This document shows, piece by piece, positions 40,974 to 52,210 of a stretch of 64,000 bases of DNA. Location: NCBI RefSeq assembly GCF_001595965.1, contig NZ_LOJI01000007.1:1-64000 (forward strand), read 5' to 3'. Each line of letters opens with the position of its first letter. The stretch's first letter is position 1. Source of the stretch: Polynucleobacter yangtzensis. Lineage in GTDB: Bacteria; Pseudomonadota; Gammaproteobacteria; Burkholderiales; Burkholderiaceae. The translations under genes were made by a program, and so were the position numbers. Under the pieces are notes generated by a model. The model did not search any database and had not been told where the DNA came from. It worked only from the letters and a program-made list of their open reading frames with translations.

Positions 40974-43244
40974 ATGAACCCACAAATAGACACTAAATCA
41001 GAGCTATTTACTCTGGATATCGGCGGGATGACTTGCGCCTCCTGTGTGGGCAGGGTTGAGAAGGCTTTGGACAAAATGCCCGGCGTAGAGGCTGCCAGCG
41101 TGAATTTGGCCACCGAACAAGCTAAGGTGCGCTTAAAAGCAGGTTCTGGGCTCAATGAAGACGACCTTATCGCCGCAGTTCAAAAAACAGGCTATGAAGC
41201 AAAAATCAGTAGCCCTCATCAAATTTCAGTAACGACACCCTCTAAGCTGTTTTGGGGAGCAGATGGTTTGGGGCGTGTATTGCTGGGGTTCGCCCTCTCT
41301 GCCCCACTTTTTCTCCCGATGATCCTCATGCCTTTTGGCATACATTGGGCGCTTTCGCCAAAGTGGCAACTTCTGCTTGCCACCCCCGTACAATTTTTCT
41401 TAGGTTGGCGCTTTTATAGAGCAGGCCTCAAATCTCTCATGTCCGGTGTGGGCAATATGGATTTGTTGGTGGCACTCGGCACAAGCGCAGCATACGGCCT
41501 TAGTATTTACCAAATGATTGCATCACCACATGCGAGCCACGAACTGTACTTTGAAGGATCTGCGGTCATTATCTGCATGGTTTTACTAGGCAAATGGCTA
41601 GAGGCAAGAGCTAAGCAACAAACTAGCGAAGCAATTCGTGCATTACAAAAGTTGTGGCCAGAGCATGCCAAAGTCATTGAACGCGATATTGTCATTGCAG
41701 AGACTTCTACCTTAGATCAATTTCGTGATCTACCTTTAGATCAAGTGTTTCCGAAAGACCGTATCTTGGTTATGCCTGGCGAGCGCATTCCGGTGGACGG
41801 CATCATTCTACTTGGCAATAGCCACATTGATGAATCACTGCTCACTGGGGAAAGTGATTCAGTCAAAAAACGTATTGGAGAAAAAGTTATCGGCGGCTCA
41901 CTCAATGGCGAAGGTGTCTTAGTCATTGAGGCTCAAGCGGTGGGCGTTGAGAGCGTACTTTCTAAAATTATCTCCCTGGTTGAAGATGCGCAAACCCAAA
42001 AGGCACCAATACAAAAATTGGTAGATCAGGTGAGTGCTATTTTTGTTCCTAGCGTGATCGTGATTGCAATCATTACAGGATTGGCGAACTGGTTTTATTT
42101 AGACTCAGCATCCATTGCTATATTGAGAGCAGTATCGGTACTCGTGATTGCCTGTCCATGTGCACTAGGACTTGCAACGCCAGCAGCCATCATGGCAGGA
42201 ACCGGGGTAGCTGCGCGTTTTGGAATTTTAATTAAAGACCCACAAGTTTTAGAGTTGGCGCATCGCTTGAACGTGGTTGCGTTTGATAAAACGGGAACAC
42301 TCACCGTTGGCAAACCAAGACTACTGAAAGTCATTTCTTTTAGCGGATCATTTTCTGAGAATGACATTCTGGCAACAGCTGCAGGTCTTCAACTTGGTAG
42401 CGAGCACCCTCTTGCAAAAGCACTCCTAGACGCCGCCAAACAAAATGGTTTGACCCCGATAACGCCAACCGATAGCAAAGCATTGCCGGGTATTGGTATT
42501 AGCGGTAAACCTAGCGCTGGCGCTCTTGCTGGGCAGAGCCTTACTATACAAAGCATTGCATCCCTAGAGAGCAACCACCATCATGCCGAAATACTAAGAA
42601 AGGCTCAGGCTTGTTTTGAGGCCGGTCAGACTGTTTCAATCTTGATGAGCGATGAAGTAACCCCTTCGCCAATTGCCATATTCTCATTTGGGGACGAGCT
42701 GAAAGAGAATGCTCAAGAGGCAATTACCTCGTTACGCCACCTCAATATTCGCGCTGTAATGCTTTCTGGTGACAACATCGCTGCTGCAAATCGTGTTGCA
42801 AGAAATATTGGCATTCAAGAAGTATTTGCGCAAATTATGCCAGGCGATAAAGCGGAGATTATTCGCAAACTTCAATCTAAAGATGGACATCGCCAATTTG
42901 TTGCAATGGTAGGCGATGGTGTCAATGATGCACCTGCCTTAGCTACCGCAGATGTTGGTATGGCCATGTCTACTGGTACTGATGTTGCAATGCAGGCTGC
43001 TGGCATCACCTTAATGCGAGGCGACCCCACATTAGTTGCAAATGCGATTGATATCTCCAAGCGAACCTGGCAAAAAATTCAGCAAAATTTATTCTGGGCC
43101 TTTATCTTTAACGCTACCGGCATCCCCTTGGCTGCGCTGGGCTATCTCTCGCCGATGTTGGCCGGAAGCGCCATGGCACTATCTAGCTTTTGCGTTCTGA
43201 GCAACGCGCTTTTACTCAAGCGCTGGCGCCCTACTCACTACTAA
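40974..43244 (+). CDS. copA: Copper-exporting P1B-type ATPase
   Basis: The protein has 756 residues. A single N-terminal HMA domain has GMTCASC at about residues 18-24. Eight membrane segments are expected, with the CPC copper site in ACPCALGLATPAA. The phosphorylation motif DKTGTLT, the SEHPLA His/Pro motif and the hinge GDGVNDAPAL follow. It exports Cu(I) from the cytoplasm with ATP. It is divergent from copZ. The stem starting at its last codons is a possible terminator. Confidence 0.95.
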   Translation: MNPQIDTKSELFTLDIGGMTCASCVGRVEKALDKMPGVEAASVNLATEQAKVRLKAGSGLNEDDLIAAVQKTGYEAKISSPHQISVTTPSKLFWGADGLGRVLLGFALSAPLFLPMILMPFGIHWALSPKWQLLLATPVQFFLGWRFYRAGLKSLMSGVGNMDLLVALGTSAAYGLSIYQMIASPHASHELYFEGSAVIICMVLLGKWLEARAKQQTSEAIRALQKLWPEHAKVIERDIVIAETSTLDQFRDLPLDQVFPKDRILVMPGERIPVDGIILLGNSHIDESLLTGESDSVKKRIGEKVIGGSLNGEGVLVIEAQAVGVESVLSKIISLVEDAQTQKAPIQKLVDQVSAIFVPSVIVIAIITGLANWFYLDSASIAILRAVSVLVIACPCALGLATPAAIMAGTGVAARFGILIKDPQVLELAHRLNVVAFDKTGTLTVGKPRLLKVISFSGSFSENDILATAAGLQLGSEHPLAKALLDAAKQNGLTPITPTDSKALPGIGISGKPSAGALAGQSLTIQSIASLESNHHHAEILRKAQACFEAGQTVSILMSDEVTPSPIAIFSFGDELKENAQEAITSLRHLNIRAVMLSGDNIAAANRVARNIGIQEVFAQIMPGDKAEIIRKLQSKDGHRQFVAMVGDGVNDAPALATADVGMAMSTGTDVAMQAAGITLMRGDPTLVANAIDISKRTWQKIQQNLFWAFIFNATGIPLAALGYLSPMLAGSAMALSSFCVLSNALLLKRWRPTHY

Positions 43245-43265
43245 AAATATCATTTAGTACGTTTT
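43239..43265 (+). terminator. Weak terminator after copA
   Basis: TACTAAA at 43239-43245 and TTTAGTA at 43253-43259 form a 7-base A/T stem that includes the copA stop codon. A GTTTT run follows. The stem is weak but placed between two convergent genes. Confidence 0.45.
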
Positions 43266-43267
43266 AC

Positions 43268-44065
43268 TTATTTTGTATTCTTGCGAATCAATTCAATATC
43301 GCCATAAAACGCTCGTGTCTCTGACTTAGTGTTATCGGTATCCGTCAGTAAAGCGATGCCAATGACTTCACCAGGCGCTTCGCCATACGCACGCTTGTAG
43401 TCAGCAGCTAAATCACGCTGGTGTCTATGCCACTGCCCTAAATTATCCCAACCAGAATCCACCACAATCATTTTGATACGAGAAGTATGTGCATTTGTAA
43501 TGATGGTATCGACAGGTGATTTTCCGGACCAGATATACATCAGCGTGGCATACGGCATCTCTTGACCGCTAATAAGATTGGCCATCTCAAAAGTCATTTT
43601 TTCTTTTAAGGGTAGCTTGGACTTATTGCCATCAAATGCAACCAAAATACGCAGCGGCGCATCGTCAGCATAACCATCGGCATTGTCAGCATTAACGATT
43701 GGGTTCAGCGCCTTCCACTCCCATTGCAGTAGTAGATTTGATGCCTGACGAGGACGCAACTTCACCGCTAATCCAGATGCAGAGGTTTTTGAGTTTGCAC
43801 TCAGCACTGTTTTTCCTTGGTAACTCTCAAGGCGATACACCGTATTCTTTTTAAAGGGCGCTATGCGATAAAAATTCCACCCGTTTGGCATGCCGTTTCG
43901 AGCTGTCTCAGCTGAGAATTTAGGCAGCTCCTCTTGGGCCGGCAGCTGTTCAGTATTAAATGGTTGACCGGCTTCGTTTTGCACCGAATCACCACTTAAG
44001 CCAGCACAGCCGACCAAAATAAGGATCGTGCTGAGAATTAAAAATAAAGGCGCTCGCTTCCACAT
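43268..44065 (-). CDS. DUF3047 lipoprotein
   Basis: The protein has 265 residues. An N-terminal signal with LILVGC lipobox (Cys near residue 20) is followed by a DUF3047 domain: PNGWNFYRIAPFKKNTVYRL, VKLRPRQASNLLLQWEWKALNPI, DAPLRILVAFDG, and TRAFYGDIELIR. Members are predicted to be surface or periplasmic proteins of unknown role. It is convergent with copA and divergent from the GT39 gene 47 bases away. Confidence 0.82.
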   Translation of the reverse strand: MWKRAPLFLILSTILILVGCAGLSGDSVQNEAGQPFNTEQLPAQEELPKFSAETARNGMPNGWNFYRIAPFKKNTVYRLESYQGKTVLSANSKTSASGLAVKLRPRQASNLLLQWEWKALNPIVNADNADGYADDAPLRILVAFDGNKSKLPLKEKMTFEMANLISGQEMPYATLMYIWSGKSPVDTIITNAHTSRIKMIVVDSGWDNLGQWHRHQRDLAADYKRAYGEAPGEVIGIALLTDTDNTKSETRAFYGDIELIRKNTK

Positions 44066-44112
44066 GCCTTAATTGTCCCAAAGATTGCTCGATGTGAGTC
44101 TAAAATCATCCC

Positions 44113-45609
44113 ATGCGCCATCAATCACCCTCAAGCTGGGCCGTAATCTGCGTCTTTATAGCCGCGGTGGTGCATTTGGCCCTGGGTTTTTCTATTGAGT
44201 TCTCAGTAGATGAGGCTCACTACGCTTTATATGCCCAACATTTGGCTTGGAGCTATTTCGATCACCCACCTTTAGTAGGCTGGATTCAGTGGCCTTTGGT
44301 TGCCCTGACATCTTCAGAGGGTGTTATTCGTTTTATCCCAGAATTACTGTGGATCATTTCTTGTTACTTGGTTTATCAAGTCACGATTGAGCTTCACCGC
44401 CTAATTCAAGGACGTAATGCTGGCTACCTCACCAGCGCACTACCATCAGCAAATTTATGCGGTCTATTAGCAGTGTTAATTATTACTGCCGCACCGATGC
44501 TGCATGTACTAGCAATTGGTTTATTGCCAGATACCCTGCTGGCACCGTTAAGCCTTGGTCTGATGCTAATGGCACTTCGTTGGCTAAGGAAAGATCAATT
44601 CAGTATTGGTGATTGGATTGTGACTGGTATCTTGCTCGGCCTCGCGGGCCTTAGCAAATACACCGCCGCATTTACAGCGTTTGCATTGTTGTTTGTATTC
44701 CTCAGTTCACCCAGAAAATCTTGGTTCACTAAAGTAGGTTTCTGGCTAGCAGCATTGACAGCCCTATTGCTCATCTCACCCGTGCTTTATTGGAATTGGG
44801 TTAATGACTGGATTTCATTTAAATACCAACTTGCTCATGGGGGCGGCGGCGAATGGCTTTGGCGTCGACTGGCTGCGTATCTTGGTATTCAGATTCTCGT
44901 CTTTGGCCCACTCTTCATATTAGGTTGCGTAATCTTTATAAAAGACTGCATGCATGGGGCGAAGCTTTCTCTAGTTGCGTTTTTAGGATTCTTTTTTATT
45001 CCTTTTGTAATTTTTACCAGCTTAGCGGGTGGAGGCGGCCTTCCTCACTGGACCTCGCCCGCATGGTTCTGTCTCGCTCCTTTTGCCGGAATTGGTTTAG
45101 CAAAAGCATGGGCAATGCAACATCGCCATTGGATTCGCATTTTGTTTTTCATCCAAATTGCAATGTGTTGTATCGGCTTTGCTTATGTCTTATCGGGAGG
45201 CATCAATACAGCCTCGATTAAATCCAATCCAATTGCAGATTTATATGGATGGAAAATTGCCGGCCAGAAAGCAGCGGAGCTTTCTAAAGCCACCAAAGCA
45301 AATGGCATCGCTGTTCAAAACTGGACCCTAGGTAGTCGCGCTGCTTGGTATGCATCACCTACCCCGGTATTTGTTTTAGATCAGAGACAAGATCAATTTG
45401 ACCTCTGGTTTGGCGAGATTCCGATTGGCGCAAATATCCTTCTTATTAGCTGGTCTGGCATGACCTACCCTCTGCCGGTAGGCAATAAGTCCGCATTTGA
45501 GGCATGCCAGCCCCTTGATAGTCTTGAAATTGAGCGATTTGGTCGAATTTTGTCCAAATTTGACTTTAGCCTTTGTAGCAACTGGCGGGGACCAGGTACT
45601 TCAGAGTAA
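44113..45609 (+). CDS. Glycosyltransferase family 39 (PMT_2/ArnT-like) membrane protein
   Basis: The protein has 498 residues with about 11-12 hydrophobic segments. The N-terminal loop VDEAHYALYAQHLAWSYFDHPPLVG, with the acidic residue and DHPP, is the catalytic motif of undecaprenyl-phosphate sugar transferases such as ArnT and PMT-like enzymes. GLSKYTAAFTAF and a periplasmic GGGGLPHWTSPAW loop follow. It probably moves a sugar from a lipid carrier onto an envelope acceptor. The downstream flippase-like, GT9 and PAP2 genes support an envelope polysaccharide role. Confidence 0.85.
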   Translation: MRHQSPSSWAVICVFIAAVVHLALGFSIEFSVDEAHYALYAQHLAWSYFDHPPLVGWIQWPLVALTSSEGVIRFIPELLWIISCYLVYQVTIELHRLIQGRNAGYLTSALPSANLCGLLAVLIITAAPMLHVLAIGLLPDTLLAPLSLGLMLMALRWLRKDQFSIGDWIVTGILLGLAGLSKYTAAFTAFALLFVFLSSPRKSWFTKVGFWLAALTALLLISPVLYWNWVNDWISFKYQLAHGGGGEWLWRRLAAYLGIQILVFGPLFILGCVIFIKDCMHGAKLSLVAFLGFFFIPFVIFTSLAGGGGLPHWTSPAWFCLAPFAGIGLAKAWAMQHRHWIRILFFIQIAMCCIGFAYVLSGGINTASIKSNPIADLYGWKIAGQKAAELSKATKANGIAVQNWTLGSRAAWYASPTPVFVLDQRQDQFDLWFGEIPIGANILLISWSGMTYPLPVGNKSAFEACQPLDSLEIERFGRILSKFDFSLCSNWRGPGTSE

Positions 45610-45658
45610 TCCTCTCAAATTCAAGACCTTAGGCGCCCAAGGCATTATCCTTACGCTT

Positions 45659-46702
45659 ATGAGTTCACAAGCCAATCCCACCCCTAAAACCCAATCGGGG
45701 TGGAAATCCATTCTCAAGCGAGCTTGGCCCACCATTCGAGTTGTTCTGTCCATTGCTTTGCTTTGGAAGGCTACTAGTGGAATTGACTGGCATTCACTGT
45801 TTGACACCCAAATTCAGATGCAGCCACTTTGGTTTTTAGCTGCGCTAGCCAGCATGATGAGCGCATTTATTTGTGGCGGCTATCGCTGGGGATTATTCAT
45901 GCAGGCAGTAGGGTTTCCACGCCGCATCCGCTCCTATATCGGCCTCTACTTTGCAGGTGGTCTCATTAATCAAGGATTACCAAGCACATTAGGCGGCGAT
46001 AGCTATCGCGCAATTACCGCAACGCACTTAACCAACACTGGCAACCTATCTGAAACTAAAGAGTTAGATGAAGAGCTCCATCATTCAGTAGACCTTGAGC
46101 ACGCCACACCGAAGTTGCGCTTGAGTTTTGCAATGGTTTTAGTCGATCGCCTTTTAGGTTTAGCAGGTAATAACTTACTTGGTGCTATTGGCTTGATATT
46201 AGGTGGCGCCACCCTTGCGGCATGGGGACAAGACTTAGGCTATGCCGTCATGGCAGTAATGCTGTTAGCAGGCGTAGCAATTGCGCTTATCTTGGCGTGG
46301 GGGCCAAGCAAGCAGCTATTACAAAAATTTCTGGATCGCTTCAATATGAATCATGCGATGCCTGGAATTCAGCTAGCATTTTCATGGCCCAAAAATATTG
46401 CGCAAGCTGGCTTAGCAATTGGCATCCACTTCCTCACCATTTTGACCTTGCTATTTTGCCTAAAGGCTTATGGAGTAGATGCACCTATTGAAGGCCTCAT
46501 GATTGGCTTGCCTGCCCTCAGCCTGCTGCTCATGTTGCCAATTAGCATCTCTGGCTGGGGATTGCGTGAAGCCACTCTTTCTTCAGTCTTGGCCTTATGG
46601 GGTGTGAATCCATCATTAACAGTGCTGGCCTCCATCAGCTATGGAGCAATTACTGTTTTGTCAGTTCTACCTGGCGCCTACTTTTTATTAAAACGAAAAT
46701 AA
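45659..46702 (+). CDS. Lysylphosphatidylglycerol synthase TM region / flippase-like membrane protein
   Basis: The protein has 347 residues with about seven membrane segments. GLYFAGGLINQGLPSTLGGDSYRA and LVDRLLGLAGN are features of the UPF0104 family, and a SISGWGLREATLSSVL block occurs near the end. Members include the lysyl-phosphatidylglycerol flippase part of MprF and glycolipid flippases. I start at ATG 45659, because an upstream frame overlaps the GT39 gene. No synthase domain is attached, so a lipid transport role is likelier. Confidence 0.8.
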   Translation: MSSQANPTPKTQSGWKSILKRAWPTIRVVLSIALLWKATSGIDWHSLFDTQIQMQPLWFLAALASMMSAFICGGYRWGLFMQAVGFPRRIRSYIGLYFAGGLINQGLPSTLGGDSYRAITATHLTNTGNLSETKELDEELHHSVDLEHATPKLRLSFAMVLVDRLLGLAGNNLLGAIGLILGGATLAAWGQDLGYAVMAVMLLAGVAIALILAWGPSKQLLQKFLDRFNMNHAMPGIQLAFSWPKNIAQAGLAIGIHFLTILTLLFCLKAYGVDAPIEGLMIGLPALSLLLMLPISISGWGLREATLSSVLALWGVNPSLTVLASISYGAITVLSVLPGAYFLLKRK

Positions 46703-46719
46703 TTTTTTAGAGCAAAACT

Positions 46720-47979
46720 ATGACTATTAGCGTCAACACTATGCGCGCCATTGATCATTGGGTCGGCGTACCTCTTTGTGCAATCGTAAGTCCTGTTATT
46801 GCTTTGATTGATGGCATTAAGAATGTATTTAATCGCGGTCCAGAGACTCCAAAAAAATTACTCTTTATTGAACTCTCAGAAATGGGTAGCGCGATTTTAG
46901 TAGACCCAGCAATGCGCAATGCACAGGCGCGTGGAGCAGAGATATTTTTCCTCATCTTTAAAAGCAATCGTGCCAGCCTCACTTTGCTCAATACTGTTAA
47001 ACCGGAAAATATCTTCACAATCGATTCATCAAGCCTGGGTGGCTTAATCAAGGACACCCTGCTCTTTCTATTGCTTGCTCGCAAGCATCGTATTGATACC
47101 GTCATAGATTTGGAGTTGTTTTCACGCTTCACAGCTTTGCTAACTGGCATGTGTGGCGCACGCCGTCGCGTTGGTTATCACATCTTTCATGGCGAAGGCT
47201 TGTGGCGTGGCTTCATGTTGACCCGCAAGGTCCATTACAACCCACACATTCATATTACTAAGAACTTTATTTCTCTGATTCATGCAGCCTTTGCTCAGAA
47301 GATTGAAGTTCCTTTTAGCAAGATTGAAATTCCAGATTCAGAGGTTCGCTTAGAGCAGGCTATCATCAATCCAAGTACCTTAGAAAAAGTTCGCGAGCGA
47401 ATTGAGAAGCTAGCTAAAGAAGCCAACATCCATTACGCGCACGGAAAAAATCGTCTTATTCTGATTAATCCAAATGCGAGTGATCTATTGCCGCAACGCC
47501 GTTGGGCACAGCAGCGTTTTTCTGAGTTGATTCAAGCCATCCATCAGAAATATCCAGATGGTCTGATTCTCATTACTGGATCGCCTGCTGAGTTTGCCTA
47601 TGTAGAAAAAGTTCGTGCTGTAGCAAACGTTAAAAATGCATTGAACTTTGCTGGGCAGGTCAGCTTTGCTGAATTACCACCCCTTTACACCTTATCTGAT
47701 GTGATGGTGACTAATGACTCTGGCCCGGGCCATTTTTCAGCGGTAACTCCATTAAGAACCGTTGTTCTCTTTGGCCCTGAAACTCCAGCCCTCTATGGCT
47801 CTGTTGGCAACTCCATCGCCATCACCGCTAACTTGGCCTGCTCTCCTTGCGTGAGCGCCGCTAATCACCGTAAAACACCTTGTCATGACAATGTCTGCAT
47901 GCAAGCCATCACCGTTCCACAAGTACTAGATAAAGTGATTAAGCAATTACAAGATGCAGATCAGGCAAAGGCTCGTTAA
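46720..47979 (+). CDS. Glycosyltransferase family 9 (heptosyltransferase-like)
   Basis: The protein has 419 residues. The two-domain GT-B fold is seen in KKLLFIELSEMGSAILVDPAMRNAQ, INPNASDLLPQRRW, a middle ILITGSPAEFAYVEKV segment, and the nucleotide-sugar motif VTNDSGPGHFSAV followed by VVLFGPETPALYG. The N-terminus is longer than in RfaF/WaaC. Clustered Cys (ACSPCVSAANHRKTPCHDNVC) near the end may bind metal or stabilise the fold. It probably adds a sugar to lipopolysaccharide or a related polymer. Confidence 0.88.
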   Translation: MTISVNTMRAIDHWVGVPLCAIVSPVIALIDGIKNVFNRGPETPKKLLFIELSEMGSAILVDPAMRNAQARGAEIFFLIFKSNRASLTLLNTVKPENIFTIDSSSLGGLIKDTLLFLLLARKHRIDTVIDLELFSRFTALLTGMCGARRRVGYHIFHGEGLWRGFMLTRKVHYNPHIHITKNFISLIHAAFAQKIEVPFSKIEIPDSEVRLEQAIINPSTLEKVRERIEKLAKEANIHYAHGKNRLILINPNASDLLPQRRWAQQRFSELIQAIHQKYPDGLILITGSPAEFAYVEKVRAVANVKNALNFAGQVSFAELPPLYTLSDVMVTNDSGPGHFSAVTPLRTVVLFGPETPALYGSVGNSIAITANLACSPCVSAANHRKTPCHDNVCMQAITVPQVLDKVIKQLQDADQAKAR

Positions 47980-47984
47980 GCTGC

Positions 47985-48770
47985 ATGAGTAAAAATGCAA
48001 TACCTGGGTTTGCTTGGTTTATCCCGCTAGCCCCGCTCGCACTTGCAGCCATCATCTATTTTGGCGATCTTCAGAACAGCAGCTTTCTATTGATCAATCA
48101 ATTTACCCAGCAGCTACCAGACACACTTTGGGCTTGGCTCACCTTCTTAGGTAATGGCTGGGGTATTTTTGCATTGGCTTTCCCGCTTTTATTATTAGCC
48201 CCAAGAATCTTAACTGCAGGCATATTTGCTGGCGCTATAGCGGCCGTAACAAGCTCGGTATTAAAAGGCATATTCAATCTACCAAGACCTGCGGGCATTT
48301 TGACTGAAGGAAGTTTTTATCGCATCGGCGAAGTACTGCTTCATAGAGCCTTTCCTTCAGGTCATACCCTTACAGCATTTGCCATTGCCAGCGCTTTCTA
48401 TTTCTCAGCATCTAAAGAAAAAAGGGTGCCACTGCTGCTTTTATTTGTTGTGGCTGCATTTGTAGGGCTTTCGCGTAACGCTGTTGGAGCACATTGGCTC
48501 ACTGATGTTTTAGGGGGAGCAGGATTTGGTATTTGGTGCGGCATGATTGGAGCCTGGTTAGCTAATCTTTTTCCGGAGAGTCAATTGGGCCCCAAAAAAA
48601 TATGGGCTCACATCATTGCACTTGGTGGTGTTGTAGCAACCTACTCTCACTTCACCCAAAAAATGGATCTTGAATTAAATCAACCGCTGCAATATGCTTC
48701 GATCGCCATTATTGTGATTACGCTTGTGCTTTATGGCAAAGCGCAATTTACTCAAGCACCTCCAAAATGA
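47985..48770 (+). CDS. PAP2-family phosphatase
   Basis: The protein has 261 residues with six membrane segments. The PAP2 active-site motifs are KGIFNLPRP (K-x6-RP), FPSGHT and SRNAVGAHWLTDVLGG (SR-x5-H-x3-D). Enzymes of this type remove phosphate from undecaprenyl diphosphate, phosphatidic acid or lipid A. The envelope genes upstream favour recycling of the undecaprenyl carrier. It starts 5 bases after the GT9 gene. Confidence 0.9.
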   Translation: MSKNAIPGFAWFIPLAPLALAAIIYFGDLQNSSFLLINQFTQQLPDTLWAWLTFLGNGWGIFALAFPLLLLAPRILTAGIFAGAIAAVTSSVLKGIFNLPRPAGILTEGSFYRIGEVLLHRAFPSGHTLTAFAIASAFYFSASKEKRVPLLLLFVVAAFVGLSRNAVGAHWLTDVLGGAGFGIWCGMIGAWLANLFPESQLGPKKIWAHIIALGGVVATYSHFTQKMDLELNQPLQYASIAIIVITLVLYGKAQFTQAPPK

Positions 48771-48782
48771 GCGCGACCTAAT

Positions 48783-49670
48783 ATGTTTAGCTATAGACAT
48801 GCGTTCCATGCCGGAAGTCATGCGGATATCCTGAAGCATCTCACCCTGATTCATTTGGTTGAGTATCTACAAGAGAAGCCTGGAGCTCTCACGATGGTCG
48901 ACACCCATGCTGGTGCAGGTATTTATAGCCTGCAAGATGGTTTCTCAACCGTCAGCAAAGAAGCGGATGGTGGAATTTTTCGCCTCACTCAATATGTAGA
49001 AACCTGCAAGCATGCCAATACGCCAATTCCAGAAAGTATTTTGGAGTATTTGAAATTCATCAATGCAGAGAATGTTGATGGGCAACTCACAACCTACCCT
49101 GGCTCTCCATTTATTTTGGCGCGTCTATTGCGCCCGCAAGATCGTCTTAAGTTATTTGAGCTACATCCTAAAGAGATTGATATTCTTCGCCACAATATTG
49201 GCGAGCTGAAGCAATCAAAACAGATTGATATTTATGCTGAGGATAGCTTTTCCAGACTTAAGGGATTGCTCCCCCCTCCCAGTCGGCGTGGCTTGATATT
49301 GATTGATCCCTCTTACGAGGATAAGCAAGACTATCGCTATCTTGAGGCCGCTATGGAAGAGGCATTGAAACGCTTTGCCACTGGCTGCTATGCAATCTGG
49401 TACCCCGTGATTTCCAGAAGAGAATCCATCGCCCTGCCTGATCGTCTGAAGAAAATTGCCGCTACGCATAAACGCTCTTGGCTCCATACAGAATTACGAG
49501 TTGAAAATGCGCCTGGTGAACGTCGTCTCCAGTCTAGCGGCATGTTTATTATTAATCCACCTTGGACCCTAGAAAAACATTTGGCTCAAGCCTTGCCCAC
49601 CCTCACGAAAGCTTTAGGCATTAATGGTGGTGGTCAGTTTTTACTAAAAAACTTTGAAGCGAAGAATTAG
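48783..49670 (+). CDS. rlmJ: 23S rRNA (adenine-2030-N6)-methyltransferase
   Basis: The protein has 295 residues. The opening SYRHAFHAGSHADILKH is the RlmJ signature, followed by the SAM-binding motif MVDTHAGAGIYSL, the catalytic LIDPSYE (IDPPY-like), and SGMFIINPPW near the C-terminus. It methylates A2030 of 23S rRNA. Its stop overlaps the stop of the convergent SOUL gene by 4 bases. Confidence 0.95.
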   Translation: MFSYRHAFHAGSHADILKHLTLIHLVEYLQEKPGALTMVDTHAGAGIYSLQDGFSTVSKEADGGIFRLTQYVETCKHANTPIPESILEYLKFINAENVDGQLTTYPGSPFILARLLRPQDRLKLFELHPKEIDILRHNIGELKQSKQIDIYAEDSFSRLKGLLPPPSRRGLILIDPSYEDKQDYRYLEAAMEEALKRFATGCYAIWYPVISRRESIALPDRLKKIAATHKRSWLHTELRVENAPGERRLQSSGMFIINPPWTLEKHLAQALPTLTKALGINGGGQFLLKNFEAKN

Positions 49671-50310
49671 TCACGTAGGTTAATCATCACCTCGTTGCGG
49701 CGCATAAACGGCAAAGTCCAAGGCGGGTTGTAACGCGCAAAATTGGGAGTACCAGCGCTTTGGAGATTCTTGGTCTTCATCCACTGCTCAAGCTCGAGAG
49801 TTTTCTCAGTAACTTTTTGGTCGTTATAAAAACCGCTAAAGCTGATGACAGCCTTTTTTACTGCCGGAATTTGACGCAATTGCACTTGAGAATTTAGTGG
49901 CTTGGGAATCGTTTCCATGGTGTACTCAGCCGGCATCACAAACGACACAACCCACTTACCAGCATTTGACTCAATCCCCACAGGGGCAGTCATGGCAATC
50001 TTTGCATTCTTTACTGATTGATCTACTACCGTGACCGGTGCAGTCATCGCTATTTTTTCACTCACTTGGTTCTGACCAAATATATAGGCAGCAATTAAAC
50101 GGAAGCCCTGGCTGGATGCCCCATCTAAATCTCCCTCAACCTGAACTTCGGCGACAATCATTGGCGCATAGGCGCGGATTTCAAAAGGAGGTTCTTTTTC
50201 AAGAACAGTGTATTTTGGCTCTTCCGTTGCCATGACTGCCCCTGTAAATGTAAATGCAATGAGAGTGAGAGCGCCCCTCAAAAAAGGATGCCTCAAAAGA
50301 TTTCTAATGA

Positions 50311-50317
<7 letters not shown>
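49667..50317 (-). CDS. SOUL family heme-binding-like protein
   Basis: The protein has 216 residues. A signal peptide-like start ending near AVMATEEP is followed by EPKYTVLEKEPPFEIRAY, IAAYIFGQNQVSEKIAMTAPV, a repeated IAMTAPV and LARYNPPWT-like blocks (FARYNPPWTLPFMRRNEV). These are the SOUL signature. Bacterial members are mostly periplasmic and may bind haem. Overlaps at both ends with neighbours, 7 bases with ldcA, indicate close packing; its start is inside the ldcA 3' end on the same strand. Confidence 0.85.
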
Positions 50318-51710
<1,393 letters not shown>

Positions 51711-52175
51711 TTAGGCAGAATGAATATCAGCCCAACAATTGGGCGTCTCGTAAAGACGAATAGACGAAAGCTCTAAGCGACCACTAAAAGCCTTACTAAA
51801 TACAGGCTGCAATATCGCAAATGCTGCATTAGCAAGATTTTCTACAGTAGGTACATGCTCCATGATGACGGTCTTATGGTTAGGCAATGTCGCCAAGAAA
51901 GCAACCAATCCCTCATCCTCTTTTGCCACCAAAAATGCATGGTCCCACAACTCAACAACGTATTGATTTGTTAAGCGTTTGATGTCGCCAAAATCCAAAA
52001 CCATTCCATCATCTGCTTTGCCAGGATGATCCGCAACTTCACCAGTCAGCGTAACCTCTATTGCATAGCGATGTCCATGAAGATGGCGACACTGTCCATC
52101 ATGATTCGGAATGCGGTGACCAGAGTCGAACTCGAGGCGGCGGGTAATGGAGATGGCTGGTTGTTTAGTTGTCAT
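51711..52175 (-). CDS. queD: 6-carboxy-5,6,7,8-tetrahydropterin synthase
   Basis: The protein has 154 residues. Zinc ligands are His20 (FDSGHRI), His33 and His35 (HLHGHRY), and Cys29 is the catalytic thiol (GQCRHLHGH). It turns dihydroneopterin triphosphate into carboxytetrahydropterin in queuosine synthesis. The gene follows queE, 35 bases away, and precedes tadA. No queC, queF or preQ1 riboswitch was seen here. Confidence 0.95.
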   Translation of the reverse strand: MTTKQPAISITRRLEFDSGHRIPNHDGQCRHLHGHRYAIEVTLTGEVADHPGKADDGMVLDFGDIKRLTNQYVVELWDHAFLVAKEDEGLVAFLATLPNHKTVIMEHVPTVENLANAAFAILQPVFSKAFSGRLELSSIRLYETPNCWADIHSA

Positions 52176-52210
52176 TAAGTGCTCTTTTAATATATTGTCG
52201 CCTAGCTTGT

